Of a stretch of 64,000 nt of DNA, positions 1-9,108 are shown one piece after another. The stretch is taken from positions 1,426,001 through 1,490,000 of the forward strand of contig NZ_JAYRYK010000001.1 in NCBI RefSeq assembly GCF_041916975.1. Reading direction: 5' to 3'. Under the pieces are notes generated by a model. That model did no database searches and was not told the origin of the DNA. It saw only the letters and a program-made list of their open reading frames with translations. Source of the stretch: Sphingosinicella sp041916975. GTDB taxonomy: Bacteria > Pseudomonadota > Alphaproteobacteria > Sphingomonadales > Sphingomonadaceae. The first letter of the stretch is position 1. Each line of letters opens with the position of its first letter. A program made the translations under genes and the position numbers.

Positions 1-300
1 CGCGACGATTACCTGAAGATGCTGCCGCTACAGCGCTTCCCGCGCGCGTCGGATCTGGCCTGGGCCACGGTGTTCCTCGCCTCGGATGAAGCCGAGATCA
101 TTACGGGAATCGACATACCGGTCGATGCAGGCCTGCGGCACAAATATCCGACATGGACGCCCGGCGCGCACACCGGAGTGAACATCAGGGACTTTGCGGA
201 GAAAACCTACGTCACGCGCTACGGCGAACCTCAGGAGAAGCTTGTTCCAGGCTCTTTCCCCGAAGGCGTACGGCGTGATCCGAGCACTCAGGAGAAATGA
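1..300 (+). CDS. SDR family oxidoreductase, C-terminal part (5' truncated by window)
   Basis: The reading frame is open from base 1 and gives 99 residues. It holds the typical end of a classical short-chain dehydrogenase/reductase: an ASDEAEIITG..IPVDAG stretch matches the 'FLASDEASFITGxxxxVDGG' end of the Rossmann fold. The catalytic Tyr-Lys and the nucleotide-binding motif lie outside the window. After the conserved end there is a tail of about 60 residues, longer than usual. The stop overlaps the start of the Rieske oxygenase (ATGA), so the two are probably co-translated. The substrate is unknown; the operon suggests a hydroxyl or dihydrodiol intermediate. Confidence 0.8.
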   Translation, partial: RDDYLKMLPLQRFPRASDLAWATVFLASDEAEIITGIDIPVDAGLRHKYPTWTPGAHTGVNIRDFAEKTYVTRYGEPQEKLVPGSFPEGVRRDPSTQEK

Positions 301-1478
301 CGATGAGCGATGCCACCACCCCGCTTCCGATGAAGGAACGTCTGCGGCAACTGCATCTGACCGGCGCGGAAACGTCGATGGGCAAGCTCCTGCGCAAGTT
401 CTGGCAGCCGGTCGCAATTTCCGAGGCGCTGATAGCAGGCAAGGCGAAAACGGTAAAAGTGATGGGCGAGACCCTGACCCTCTATCGCGGTGAAAGCGGC
501 AAAGCCCATCTCGTCGGCGGCCATTGCCCCCACCGCCTGACCTTGCTCGCCAACGGCTGGGTCGACGGTGATGAAATCCGCTGCATCTATCATGGCTGGC
601 AGTTCGACGGCACAGGCCAGTGCACGCACCGCCCGGCAGAACCGGACACACGGCAACCGAACATCCGGGTCGCCAGCTATCCGACGCACGAATATGCCGG
701 GCTGATCTTCGCATACATGGGCGAAGGCGAAGCGCCGGAATTCGAACTGCCGCGCAAATCCGTCTTCGAGCGTCCCGGAGCGCTGCAGTTTGCCCGCCTC
801 GAAACCTGGCCCTGCAACTGGCTGCAGCAGGTGGAAAACTCCCTCGATGCGGTTCATGTCAGCTTCGTGCATCACTGGGGCACCGTCGGCTCGTTCGGCA
901 AGGTCGTCGCCTCGACCGTACCGGAGCTGTCCTACGAGGAAACCGACGCCGGCATCCGCCAGACCGCCGTGCGTTCTGCCGGATCGAAGCGCGTGTCCGA
1001 CTGGACATTCCCCAACAACAATCACGTGTCGCACCCGACGCTCGAACCCGATGATCCGTGGGTCGACGTAGGCGTGTGGATGACGCCGGTGGACGACGAG
1101 AACACCATGCGGTTCCTGATCTATTCGATCCCGTCGACCGACCCGGCTACCGATGCGCGCATCCGCGAATATTTCGAGACATATTCGGAATACAACCCCG
1201 CCGATCACCATGATGAGCTGTTCTCCCAGAACAAGATACCGGACGACAAGCTGGTCCAGCTGACCTCCGCGCAGGACTATGTCGCGGCTGTCGGTCAGGG
1301 CGCGATCGTCGACCGTTCACAGGAAAAGCTCGGCCGTTCGGACATGGGCATCGTCACGCTGCGGCGAGTCTACTGGCGCGAGATGGAAGCCATCGAACAG
1401 GGCAAGCCCGGCAAGCCGTGGAAGCGCCTGCACCACGACGCCCATATGCCCAAGCAGGTGAACGAAACCGTTTCCTGA
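297..1478 (+). CDS. Rieske non-heme iron aromatic oxygenase, alpha subunit (VanA-like)
   Basis: Encodes 393 residues, the size of single-component-type oxygenases such as vanillate demethylase or phthalate-type enzymes. The Rieske [2Fe-2S] ligands are visible as C77-x-H79 and C96-x2-H99. The mononuclear iron site follows the D-x2-H-x4-H pattern (D184, H187, H192) behind a W-L-Q-Q-V-E-N stretch. The enzyme should hydroxylate or O-demethylate an aromatic substrate, taking electrons from a separate reductase, and none is encoded in this window. The first ATG overlaps the SDR stop; ATG at 303 is an alternative start. The natural substrate cannot be read from the sequence. Confidence 0.92.
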   Translation: MTMSDATTPLPMKERLRQLHLTGAETSMGKLLRKFWQPVAISEALIAGKAKTVKVMGETLTLYRGESGKAHLVGGHCPHRLTLLANGWVDGDEIRCIYHGWQFDGTGQCTHRPAEPDTRQPNIRVASYPTHEYAGLIFAYMGEGEAPEFELPRKSVFERPGALQFARLETWPCNWLQQVENSLDAVHVSFVHHWGTVGSFGKVVASTVPELSYEETDAGIRQTAVRSAGSKRVSDWTFPNNNHVSHPTLEPDDPWVDVGVWMTPVDDENTMRFLIYSIPSTDPATDARIREYFETYSEYNPADHHDELFSQNKIPDDKLVQLTSAQDYVAAVGQGAIVDRSQEKLGRSDMGIVTLRRVYWREMEAIEQGKPGKPWKRLHHDAHMPKQVNETVS

Positions 1479-1529
1479 CGGACTCTTCGCCACGGCGCGG
1501 ATCAGACGCAGCTGGAGATATCAGTAACC

Positions 1530-2702
1530 ATGTACGAAACCATGCCTGATCAGAATCTGCCGGAAGAGCTGATCCAGTTCCGCGACAATATCCGGCGCTT
1601 CGTGGACCGCGAACTGCGCCCGTTGGAAAAGCAGGTTACGATCGAAGGCAAGCTTCCCAGGGACGTGGAAGCGGCGGTCGCTGCCAAGGCACAGGCAGCC
1701 GGTTTCTGGCTGATGGACGTTCCGTCGGACTTGGGCGGCGCGGAACTGGGTCTGCTGGCGCTGGCTATCTTCTGGGAGGAAATCGCGCGGACGACTGCTG
1801 TTTCCGCGCGCGACCACGCGATCTTCGGGCCCACAATCGGACCGATCCTGCTGTCGTTGCAGGGCGACATGCGCGAACGATATCTGATGCCGGTCGTGCG
1901 CGGCGAACTGAAGGCCTGCTTCGCGCAGACCGAGCCTGATGCGGGGTCCGATCCCGGCTCGATGCGCACCCGCGCGATCCGCACCGATCGGGGCTGGAAG
2001 ATCACTGGCAACAAACGCTACATCACGAAGGCCGCAACGGCCGACTTCGCGCAGGTCATGGCCGTGACCGACCCGGAAAAGGGCGCACGCGGCGGGATTT
2101 CCTGCTTCATCGTCGACATGGACACGCCCGGCGTGACGATCGGCCCCGCCGAAATGACGATGATGGGCGACACGCCCTATGAAATCATTTTCGAGGATGC
2201 GGAAATCCCCGCCGGGAATCTGATCGGTGGGGAGGGCATGGGCTTCACCCTCGCCCAGAACTACATCAACCATGGACGCATCCGGCACGGCGCCCATTCC
2301 TGCGGCGCGATGGCGCGCTGCCTTGAAATGACAGCGGCCTATGTCAAACAGCGCAAGACCTTCGGGGCCATGCTTGCGGACCGACAAGGCGTGCAATGGA
2401 TGCTGGCCGACGGCTACATGGCGCTCCACGCCACACGATTGATGGTTCACGACGCGGCGGCAAAGCTGGACCTCGGCCGCGATGCCCGGGTTGAGACCTT
2501 CATGGCAAAGATCACCGGGGTTGAGAACGGCTTCAAGGTCATCGACGACTGCCTGCAACTGCACGGCGGCATGGGCCTGACCCGCGAAACGCCGCTCGAA
2601 CGCTATTGGCGCGATCTCCGCAGCTTCCGCATCACCGAAGGGCCGACCGAAGTTCTGAAGACCACGATGGCGCGTTCGATCCTCAAGAATGCAGGTCAAT
2701 AA
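1530..2702 (+). CDS. acyl-CoA dehydrogenase
   Basis: Encodes 390 residues covering the full acyl-CoA dehydrogenase fold. The FAD-binding signature appears as CFAQTEPDAGSDPGS near residue 130, and the C-terminal signature as QLHGGMGLTRE followed by ITEGPTEV. The enzyme removes two hydrogens from an acyl-CoA and passes electrons to ETF. It lies between the oxygenase and a CoA-transferase and its stop overlaps the CoA-transferase start by one base (TAATG). This suggests beta-oxidation-like shortening of a side chain or a ring-cleavage product made by the pathway. Confidence 0.93.
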   Translation: MYETMPDQNLPEELIQFRDNIRRFVDRELRPLEKQVTIEGKLPRDVEAAVAAKAQAAGFWLMDVPSDLGGAELGLLALAIFWEEIARTTAVSARDHAIFGPTIGPILLSLQGDMRERYLMPVVRGELKACFAQTEPDAGSDPGSMRTRAIRTDRGWKITGNKRYITKAATADFAQVMAVTDPEKGARGGISCFIVDMDTPGVTIGPAEMTMMGDTPYEIIFEDAEIPAGNLIGGEGMGFTLAQNYINHGRIRHGAHSCGAMARCLEMTAAYVKQRKTFGAMLADRQGVQWMLADGYMALHATRLMVHDAAAKLDLGRDARVETFMAKITGVENGFKVIDDCLQLHGGMGLTRETPLERYWRDLRSFRITEGPTEVLKTTMARSILKNAGQ

Positions 2703-3841
2703 TGGACGATGTCCTGAAGGATGTTCTGGTCGTCGAACTCGGAACCATGGTGACCGCACCGCTCGCGGGCATGATGCTGTCCGATATGGGTGCGCGGGTC
2801 ATCAAGGTCGAGCTGCCGGAGACCGGCGATCCCTTTCGCGCTCACGGCGGCGGGCGCTACAGCCCTCCATTCGTCGCCTACAATCGCGGCAAGGAGAGCA
2901 TCCAGCTGGACTTGCGCTCGCCTGAAGGACTGGCCAACCTCTCCCGCCTGCTCAACCGCGCCGACATCGTTCTGGAGAATTTCCGTCCGGGCGTGATGGA
3001 AAAGCTGGGCCTCGACAACGACCGGTTGCGAGCACTGAATCCGCGCCTCATCCGCGCCTCGATCACGGGTTTCGGAAACGATGGCCCGTACAGGGACCGC
3101 CCCTCCTACGACAGTGTGCCGCTCGCGTTATCCGGCTTGTCGTCACTGATGCTGGACCCGCAGGATCCACGGATGTCGGGGCCGACCATCTCAGACAACA
3201 TCACCGGAATGTATGCCGCGCAGGGAATTCTGGCCGCGCTGCTCCGCCGCACCCGCACAGGCACCGGCGGGCATGTTGAAGTCAACATGCTCGAAGCGGC
3301 AATTTCGTTCATGCCCGACGCATTCGCGCAGTTCAGCAGGGCCGGGATCGTATCAGGCCCTGAGACGCGCGTGCGCATTTCCCAGGCCTATTCACTGCGC
3401 ACGCAGGATGGATTGCTGGTGACTGTCCACGTCTCGTCGGTCCAGAAATTCTGGGAAGGCTTGCTGAACGTCATTGGACGGCCTGACCTCGCGCAGAACG
3501 AACGCTTTGCGACGCCTGCCGCGCGCACGCAGAACTATTCGGCGCTCCGCCAGATCCTGATGGATATTTTCGCAACACGCAGCCGCGAAGCCTGGGTGGC
3601 AGCGCTGGCGGCGGAGGGCGTTCCCGGCGCCCCTGTCAACCGGGTAGACGAAGTGGCGGACGATCCGCAGGTCCGGCATCTCGGCACCTTCGCCCGCACG
3701 ATTCATCCGACCATGGGCGAGGTCATCGGGATAAAGAGCCCAATCCGGCTCGACGGTACACGGCGCGACAATCCGCCACCACCGCCCGAACTCAACGCCG
3801 ATGCCGCAGCGGTCGCGGCGGAGTTCGGCTTCGGTTCGTAG
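2702..3841 (+). CDS. class III CoA-transferase (CaiB/BaiF family)
   Basis: Encodes 379 residues from the ATG at 2702, which overlaps the previous stop; the longer upstream reading has no family similarity. The start (LVVELGTMVTAPLAGMML.D.GA.VIKVE), ENFRPGVMEKLGL and SITGFGNDGPYRDRPSYD are typical of CaiB/BaiF formyl-CoA-transferase relatives. Such enzymes move CoA between carboxylic acids through an aspartyl-CoA intermediate. In this operon it would activate the acid that the neighbouring acyl-CoA dehydrogenase uses. Last gene of the plus-strand operon. Confidence 0.93.
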   Translation: MDDVLKDVLVVELGTMVTAPLAGMMLSDMGARVIKVELPETGDPFRAHGGGRYSPPFVAYNRGKESIQLDLRSPEGLANLSRLLNRADIVLENFRPGVMEKLGLDNDRLRALNPRLIRASITGFGNDGPYRDRPSYDSVPLALSGLSSLMLDPQDPRMSGPTISDNITGMYAAQGILAALLRRTRTGTGGHVEVNMLEAAISFMPDAFAQFSRAGIVSGPETRVRISQAYSLRTQDGLLVTVHVSSVQKFWEGLLNVIGRPDLAQNERFATPAARTQNYSALRQILMDIFATRSREAWVAALAAEGVPGAPVNRVDEVADDPQVRHLGTFARTIHPTMGEVIGIKSPIRLDGTRRDNPPPPPELNADAAAVAAEFGFGS

Positions 3842-3853
3842 CGGCGGAGCCGA

Positions 3854-4840
3854 TCAGATCGTGAACTGTTCGAAGGTCGCCGGGTGGAACATATCCTCCG
3901 GTGTGACCAGCCTGGATGACAGCCCCTGCCGATGATGCTGGGCGAAGAAGTGCTCTAGCACGTGACGGTTCTTTTCGATTCCGTACGTCCAGAAATCTTC
4001 CCCCATCAAGGCCATGTCGGCGTGCAGACGTTCATCAACGAACGGCATCGTGATCTTGCAGGCTGACGTTTCCCGCAGCCGCTCGAGACAAAGGTCTTTA
4101 GCCTCCGAGAATGCCTTCATTACCGCGCCGGGCAGCCACGGATGAGCATCGGCTATGCTGCGGCGCACCCCCACGATATGCATGATCGGGAAGATTTGCC
4201 GCCGCTTGTAATAGGAAATCGCCTCCAGCATCGGATCGTCGAACAGCCAGCCGACGTTCGCCCTATCTCCGGAAATATCAGGAGCGCGCGGGGCGATGTA
4301 ACCGTCGATCTCGCCATCCGCGAGCAGGGCCGAGATCGTCTTGCCTTCCGGCGCGTCGATCAGGCGGATCGATGGCGGCAGGTCGAGCTTGATCTTTTCC
4401 GGCCGATCCGCATCGGAAATCCCGCCCCGTACCCAGGTGATATCCTCCGGCGAGACACCATAGTCCTGCTCGAGGAACGCGCGTATCCACACCATCGCGG
4501 TCAACTGGTACTCCGGCAAACCGACCTTCTTACCCTTCAAATCCTCCGGCCGCTTGATCCGGTCCTTGCGCACATAGAATGCGGAATGGCGGAACATCCG
4601 CGACAGGAAGGCCGGCACGCCGACATAGGGTAATGTTCCATTCGCGGTCTTTACGGTCGACGATGACAGCGACAGTTCGCAGATATCGAATTCGGCGTGG
4701 CGAAAGGCGCGGAAGAATATCTCTTCCGGCGACAATTGCATGAAGACCGGATCGACGCCGTCGATCTGCACATCTCCGTCGAACAGGGGACGGCAGCGAT
4801 CATAGTTCCCCACCGCCACCGAAAGCTGCAACTTGCTCAC
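3854..4840 (-). CDS. 4,5-dihydroxyphthalate decarboxylase-like / substrate-binding-fold protein
   Basis: Encodes 328 residues with the periplasmic-binding-protein-like fold shared by 4,5-dihydroxyphthalate decarboxylases and NMT1/ABC solute-binding relatives. Recognisable stretches are FDICELSLSSS near residue 55, VGVPAFLSRMFRHSAFYVR and RPEDLKGKKVGLPEYQLTA. No signal peptide is visible, so an enzyme or cytosolic binding protein is more likely than an exported binding protein. It overlaps the upstream FAH-family gene by 4 bp (ATGA) and is the last gene of the minus-strand operon. Decarboxylation of an aromatic acid is a family-based inference. Confidence 0.75.
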   Translation of the reverse strand: MSKLQLSVAVGNYDRCRPLFDGDVQIDGVDPVFMQLSPEEIFFRAFRHAEFDICELSLSSSTVKTANGTLPYVGVPAFLSRMFRHSAFYVRKDRIKRPEDLKGKKVGLPEYQLTAMVWIRAFLEQDYGVSPEDITWVRGGISDADRPEKIKLDLPPSIRLIDAPEGKTISALLADGEIDGYIAPRAPDISGDRANVGWLFDDPMLEAISYYKRRQIFPIMHIVGVRRSIADAHPWLPGAVMKAFSEAKDLCLERLRETSACKITMPFVDERLHADMALMGEDFWTYGIEKNRHVLEHFFAQHHRQGLSSRLVTPEDMFHPATFEQFTI

Positions 4841-5724
4841 CGCACATTCCTTGCGTCGTCATAAGCAGAATGGATAGCGACCGTCATGTCGGCGATACCG
4901 GCGATGCCGCAGGTGATGGTGTCGCCGGGCGTAACCGGCCCGACGCCTTCACAGGTGCCGGTCATGATGATGTCGCCCGGATAGAGCGTATAGAACCGCG
5001 AGGCATAAGCGATCTGCTCTGCGATGGGCATGATCATCCGCGACGTGTTCGATGCCTGACGCAGATCGCCATTGACGTGAAGCGAGAAATCGAGCGCCTG
5101 GGGATCGGCCACTTCGTCCGCCGTGACCAGCCAGGGACCAAGTACCGCATAGCTGTCACCCGACTTGCGCAGGCTGCGGTCTTCCGGCCCGCGCACCACC
5201 ATGTCGAGCGCAATGGCATAGCCTGCGATGACCGGCAGCGCTTCCTCTGCCCCGATATTGCTGACCTTCCGCCCGATCACCACGCCCAGTTCCATCTCGT
5301 GATCATTGCGACGGTCGGGAAAGCGCAGCGTAATGCCCTCCCCCGGGCCGACGAGCGCACTGACCGCCTTCAGGAAAAAGCCCTGCTGTTCGATGCTGCC
5401 GCGGAACCGATCCGAAAAGGTCGCGACATCGGATTCCGCTTCGACGACGTGCTCGTGATAGTTCACTGGAACGCCGATGATCTTGGACGGGCGCTGCACC
5501 GGCGAAAGGAAGCGGGCATCGGCAACCGCCTTGGCCGATGCTCCTGGCAAGGCTGCGAGAATTGCGGGCCTCAACAGTTCGAGATGGCTGATCAGAGGAT
5601 CGCCTCGCCCTCCCATCCACGGCTTCTGGGCGGCAGGCAGAACGGACAGTGCCGCACTGACGTCGTAGACCTTGTCGTCCTGGACAAGACCCAGCTTACC
5701 ATCATCATACACTGCAATTCTCAT
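4837..5724 (-). CDS. fumarylacetoacetate hydrolase (FAH) family protein
   Basis: Encodes 295 residues. The FAH core is clear: PSKIIGVPVNYHEHVVE, NDHEMELGVVIGRKV (metal-binding E-x-x-x-x-I-G pattern), and DIIMTGTCEGVGPVTPGD near the C terminus. Members hydrolyse or hydrate/decarboxylate beta-keto acids formed after aromatic ring cleavage, using Mg2+ or Mn2+. It follows the cupin ring-cleavage gene and overlaps the next gene by 4 bp. Hydrolysis of a ring-opened product is therefore likely; the exact reaction is not fixed by sequence. Confidence 0.9.
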   Translation of the reverse strand: MRIAVYDDGKLGLVQDDKVYDVSAALSVLPAAQKPWMGGRGDPLISHLELLRPAILAALPGASAKAVADARFLSPVQRPSKIIGVPVNYHEHVVEAESDVATFSDRFRGSIEQQGFFLKAVSALVGPGEGITLRFPDRRNDHEMELGVVIGRKVSNIGAEEALPVIAGYAIALDMVVRGPEDRSLRKSGDSYAVLGPWLVTADEVADPQALDFSLHVNGDLRQASNTSRMIMPIAEQIAYASRFYTLYPGDIIMTGTCEGVGPVTPGDTITCGIAGIADMTVAIHSAYDDARNVR

Positions 5725-5744
5725 CGCGCGCGCCGTTTCATTTC

Positions 5745-6752
5745 TCAGACTGTTTCTTCATCGAGGATGCCCAGACGGCGCATCACGTCGCGGTCGGACA
5801 GGATGAACAGGTGGGCTTCAGCACTGGTCGCCACGTGGCTGGCGACATTGCCCTGCGGGATGGTGAAGAAGTCCCTTTCCTGCCACGCGATCACCTTATC
5901 GCCGATCGTCGAACGACCAGAGCCGGCGACCACGACACAGGCGGCGCTGGCGTTGCTGCGAGAACGCGCGGTCTCCCTGCCCTGCTCCAGCGCCATCATG
6001 GTGCAATCGAGCAGCGCCTGTGCCTGGCCGCCCGTCGTCGGATTGGAATAGCGGATGGTACGCGACCCGTCGGCTGCGCACGGCGTACTCGCCAGTGCCT
6101 TTTTTGCCTCAAGATAGGGATAGCGGAACACCGGCGAGTGGTTTGCTTCCGGCAGCGCGCTCGCGGGCAGGAAACCCACCGCCGAAAGTGCGCCATCCGG
6201 CACGACGGCCGGCATATCTGTCACTGGCGGCGGCTGGAACCGGCCCGTACCCAGATAGCTGTGCAGCGGCACGTCCAACGCATCGAGCCAAAGCACCGGC
6301 GCATCGCCTTCATGGCGATGCTCGTGCCAGCACCATGCGGGCGTCAGAATCAGATCGCCGTATTCCATCGGGCACGGCTTGCCATTGACCAGCGTGGTCG
6401 CGCCGCTGCCTTCCAGAACGAAGCGGAGTGCCCCCATCGAATGCCGGTGAGGCCGCGCCGTTTCGCCCGGCAGCAAACACTGCACGCAGGCCAGCATCGT
6501 GCCGACCGTGTATTCGTCCTCCGGCGATTTCGAATACGGCGTCAGGTATTGCAGCACCCGCCGCTCGACCACGTCGGGCGACGTCGCACTGAAGGCCTTC
6601 TCCAGAAGAGGACGGGTCTTCGACCATTCCCACAGGTGCGCCTCCTGCGGAGGCGCCGGCGGCCTGTGGGCAGTCGGGCTCAGCCAAAGCGGCGCGAGAT
6701 TATGGGCGCGCCACTGTTCAAGAACCTGCCCATCGATTTCATTCGACGCCAT
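5745..6752 (-). CDS. gentisate 1,2-dioxygenase-like cupin
   Basis: Encodes 335 residues from the ATG at 6752, which has GGGAGG upstream; the open frame reaches further upstream but would overlap the preceding gene. The first cupin carries the RPHRHSMGALRFVLEG metal-binding motif and is followed by MEYGDLILTPAWCWHEHRHEG, the pattern typical of gentisate dioxygenases. A second, weaker cupin half follows. The family cleaves gentisate or related hydroxybenzoates/salicylates to maleylpyruvate-type products using Fe(II). The FAH gene downstream fits this. The presence of an extradiol dioxygenase in the same operon makes the actual substrate uncertain. Confidence 0.85.
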   Translation of the reverse strand: MASNEIDGQVLEQWRAHNLAPLWLSPTAHRPPAPPQEAHLWEWSKTRPLLEKAFSATSPDVVERRVLQYLTPYSKSPEDEYTVGTMLACVQCLLPGETARPHRHSMGALRFVLEGSGATTLVNGKPCPMEYGDLILTPAWCWHEHRHEGDAPVLWLDALDVPLHSYLGTGRFQPPPVTDMPAVVPDGALSAVGFLPASALPEANHSPVFRYPYLEAKKALASTPCAADGSRTIRYSNPTTGGQAQALLDCTMMALEQGRETARSRSNASAACVVVAGSGRSTIGDKVIAWQERDFFTIPQGNVASHVATSAEAHLFILSDRDVMRRLGILDEETV

Positions 6753-6772
6753 ACGGCATCCTCCCGCAAGGT

Positions 6773-7990
6773 TCAGACGATCACACCCCGCGGCACGGGC
6801 TTGCCAAACATATAGGCAGCCTGCGCGGCATAGACCGGCTCGTCCACGTTGCAGGCGTGACACATCGCAACCGACATATCGCGATAGAAGCGCTGGATCG
6901 GACTCGATATGCGGGCTACGTTTCCGCCGACATTGGCGAACACCTTGTGCGCCGCCTCTGCCGCGCGGCGCACCGCACGGACCTGGTTGCGGCGAGCCTC
7001 ATGCTGCATCGCGTTCGGAACCGTACCGCCCGACAGGGCAATGTCGTAGGCTTGTTTCAGCCCGTCGAGCAGGTGCAGGCGCGAAGCCGCGATATCCGCC
7101 AGAGCAGAGCCGAGCGCCGCCATCTGGAAGGGGTTATCGATCGACTTTATTCCACCGCGGTTGACCCGGCCTTCCGCATACTCCTGATAACGACGAACCA
7201 CGCCTTCGGCGATCCCGATGGTTGATGCAGAAATCACACCCGGGAAGAGATAGTCGAACGGCACCTCATAGAGAGCTGAATGAGGTTGATTGGCGCGATG
7301 GTAGTCCCGGTTGTTGAGTTTCTGGACGTTGATAGCGCGGTAATCGGGCACGAAGACGTCTTTCGCTTCGATGTCCTTTGAACCCGTCCCGCGCAGGCCC
7401 ATCGTGTCCCAGCTGTCTTCGTGGATCACATAGCTGCTGCGCGGCATGATGAAATGATGCGGTTCGGTGAACGCGCCCGAACCCGCCTCGGTCTCCGCGA
7501 GACCGCCCACGACAGCCCATTCGCAATAATCGGTGCCGGAGGAAAACGGCCAGCGTCCGGTCAATTGCCAGCCGCCTTCCACACGGCGCGCCTGACCCAG
7601 CATGGCATAAGGCGAGGCGGTCCATGTATCGACATCCTTGCCCCAGACCTCCTCCTGCAAACGCGGATCCGTCTGCGCGAATTCGAACGAGTGCAGCCCG
7701 ACGACGCCGCCTACCCAGCCGGCCGACGGCGCATTTGCCGCAAGGTCCATGATCAGCCGCGCGAATTCTACCGGATCACCTTCCAGCCCGCCGTATCTGC
7801 GCGGCTGGAAGATACGGATGATCCCGCTGTCTCGCAGGATTTCGTGGGTCTTGGGCGTCAGCTTGCCAAGATCGTCGCACGCCACGGACTCCTCGACGAG
7901 GACCGGCATCGCCGCCTCGATCCGGCCCCGCACGTCTGCAATGGTGATGATTCCAGTCTCTTCCGCTACGGCGGCTTTCGAACCCTGCAT
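6773..7990 (-). CDS. acyl-CoA-dehydrogenase-fold flavin monooxygenase (HsaA/HpaB-like oxygenase component)
   Basis: Encodes 405 residues from the ATG at 7990, preceded by GAGGA at 7 nt spacing; an upstream TTG at 8011 is less likely. The fold is that of acyl-CoA dehydrogenases, but it lacks their FAQTEP signature. Instead, features of group D flavin monooxygenases are visible (IFQPRRYGGLEGDP, NAPSAGWVGGVVGLHSFE, GRWPFSSGTDYCEW). HsaA-type enzymes ortho-hydroxylate phenols with FADH2 supplied by a separate reductase. A catechol made here would be the substrate for the extradiol dioxygenase encoded just upstream. Confidence 0.85.
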   Translation of the reverse strand: MQGSKAAVAEETGIITIADVRGRIEAAMPVLVEESVACDDLGKLTPKTHEILRDSGIIRIFQPRRYGGLEGDPVEFARLIMDLAANAPSAGWVGGVVGLHSFEFAQTDPRLQEEVWGKDVDTWTASPYAMLGQARRVEGGWQLTGRWPFSSGTDYCEWAVVGGLAETEAGSGAFTEPHHFIMPRSSYVIHEDSWDTMGLRGTGSKDIEAKDVFVPDYRAINVQKLNNRDYHRANQPHSALYEVPFDYLFPGVISASTIGIAEGVVRRYQEYAEGRVNRGGIKSIDNPFQMAALGSALADIAASRLHLLDGLKQAYDIALSGGTVPNAMQHEARRNQVRAVRRAAEAAHKVFANVGGNVARISSPIQRFYRDMSVAMCHACNVDEPVYAAQAAYMFGKPVPRGVIV

Positions 7991-8073
7991 TTTCCCGTCC
8001 TCTTGATTCAATGCCGATATCCGGCTGTTTTCAGGTCTTCGGATTCACTGGGATTTTCCCGGAACCGGCGGCT

Positions 8074-8964
8074 TCAATTTCCGACAATCATTGCAGGCGG
8101 CAGGTCGGGGCGCAGTTCCTTGTGTCCCCAGAGCGATGTGCGAGAGTAGGTTTTCGGTTCCCACAGATCGTCTATGGCGATGCCGCCGTACCCGTATTCG
8201 ATCCGCAGGACCGAAGGTGAATAGAGATAGGCCGACACCATCCTGTCGTTGGTATGGCAGCCGATCGACTTGCTGACCGGTACATCTGTCTCGACGCAGC
8301 GATCCACCGCGATCCCCACATCGTGCAGGGAATTGACTTCCAGCATCAGGTGATGCGCCCCGCGCATGCCGGGCGCCGGACTGCCGATGGCCAGCGAATG
8401 GTGGCGCCCGTTGCAGTGATAGAACAGCAATTCCCGCGTGCCGTCCATGATGCAGTCCGACGCGTTGAATCCCATGACTTCGCGATAGAACAGGTCCGCC
8501 GCGCGCAGATCCGGCACCAGCAGAACGATGTGCCCCATACCCTGATCGCCGGTACGAAAGCCGCTCATCGGCCTTCCCGGAACGAACGTGCCCGGAGACA
8601 CGTACTGGCCCCAGCTGAGTTCGTGGCGGAAGCCCATCGGGTCGGTGAACCAGTAATAGCCCCTGACCCGCCGCGCCGCCGCTTCATCCGCATCGGCCCT
8701 GTGCAGCTTCGCCCCCCCAGCCTCGATCACCGCTTTCAACTCCAGCGCTTCGCGTTCATCGGAGAGGCTCCAGCCGATGTAGGCGATATCGTTATGGATG
8801 CCGGGGTGAACCCAAAGGCGGCAATCCGCGTCGTCCATGCGGAACCGGGCCGCACCGTCCGCGCCGTCGTCGATCGCATGAAGTCCAAGGATATCGGACC
8901 CGAAGGTCCGCCATTCGGTCACGGCGGGAGTGTTCAGCCCAAGATAAGCCATCGACCGAATCAT
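8074..8964 (-). CDS. extradiol catechol dioxygenase (VOC superfamily, BphC/HsaC-like)
   Basis: Encodes 296 residues with two vicinal-oxygen-chelate repeats, the normal size for type I extradiol dioxygenases. Probable Fe(II) ligands by pattern are H145 (MGHIVLLVPD), a His in HHLMLEV near 205, and E256 (LRIEYGYG). Active-site HHSLAIG near 188-194 and HTND at 237-240 are also present. The enzyme opens a catechol ring next to the hydroxyls. RBS GGAGG precedes the ATG. First gene of the minus-strand catabolic operon, just below an AT-rich palindrome at 8993-9012. No meta-cleavage C-C hydrolase is visible nearby. Confidence 0.92.
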   Translation of the reverse strand: MIRSMAYLGLNTPAVTEWRTFGSDILGLHAIDDGADGAARFRMDDADCRLWVHPGIHNDIAYIGWSLSDEREALELKAVIEAGGAKLHRADADEAAARRVRGYYWFTDPMGFRHELSWGQYVSPGTFVPGRPMSGFRTGDQGMGHIVLLVPDLRAADLFYREVMGFNASDCIMDGTRELLFYHCNGRHHSLAIGSPAPGMRGAHHLMLEVNSLHDVGIAVDRCVETDVPVSKSIGCHTNDRMVSAYLYSPSVLRIEYGYGGIAIDDLWEPKTYSRTSLWGHKELRPDLPPAMIVGN

Positions 8965-8992
8965 CTTTGTTTCCTCCCTGAATAAAGACTAC

Positions 8993-9012
8993 TCTAGATT
9001 TTGAATTCTAGA
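8993..9012. promoter_or_regulatory. candidate operator: TCTAGA-flanked palindrome upstream of extradiol dioxygenase
   Basis: A 20-bp AT-rich inverted repeat starts and ends with TCTAGA, about 30 bp upstream of the dioxygenase start. Its minus-strand reading contains GAATTCAAAATCTAGA, which differs at only two bases from GAATGGAAAATCTAGA at 16681-16696 upstream of the TonB receptor. A shared regulator site is the simplest reading. No regulator gene lies in this part of the window. Confidence 0.4.
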
Positions 9013-9108
9013 AAATGAAAAATTGAATTCGGCACATCTGTCTTTGCCGTGCAGCGTTCAGCCGCGTCGGCAGGGGATTGCGCGAAACAGGATGTTGAAG
9101 CTGGCGGT

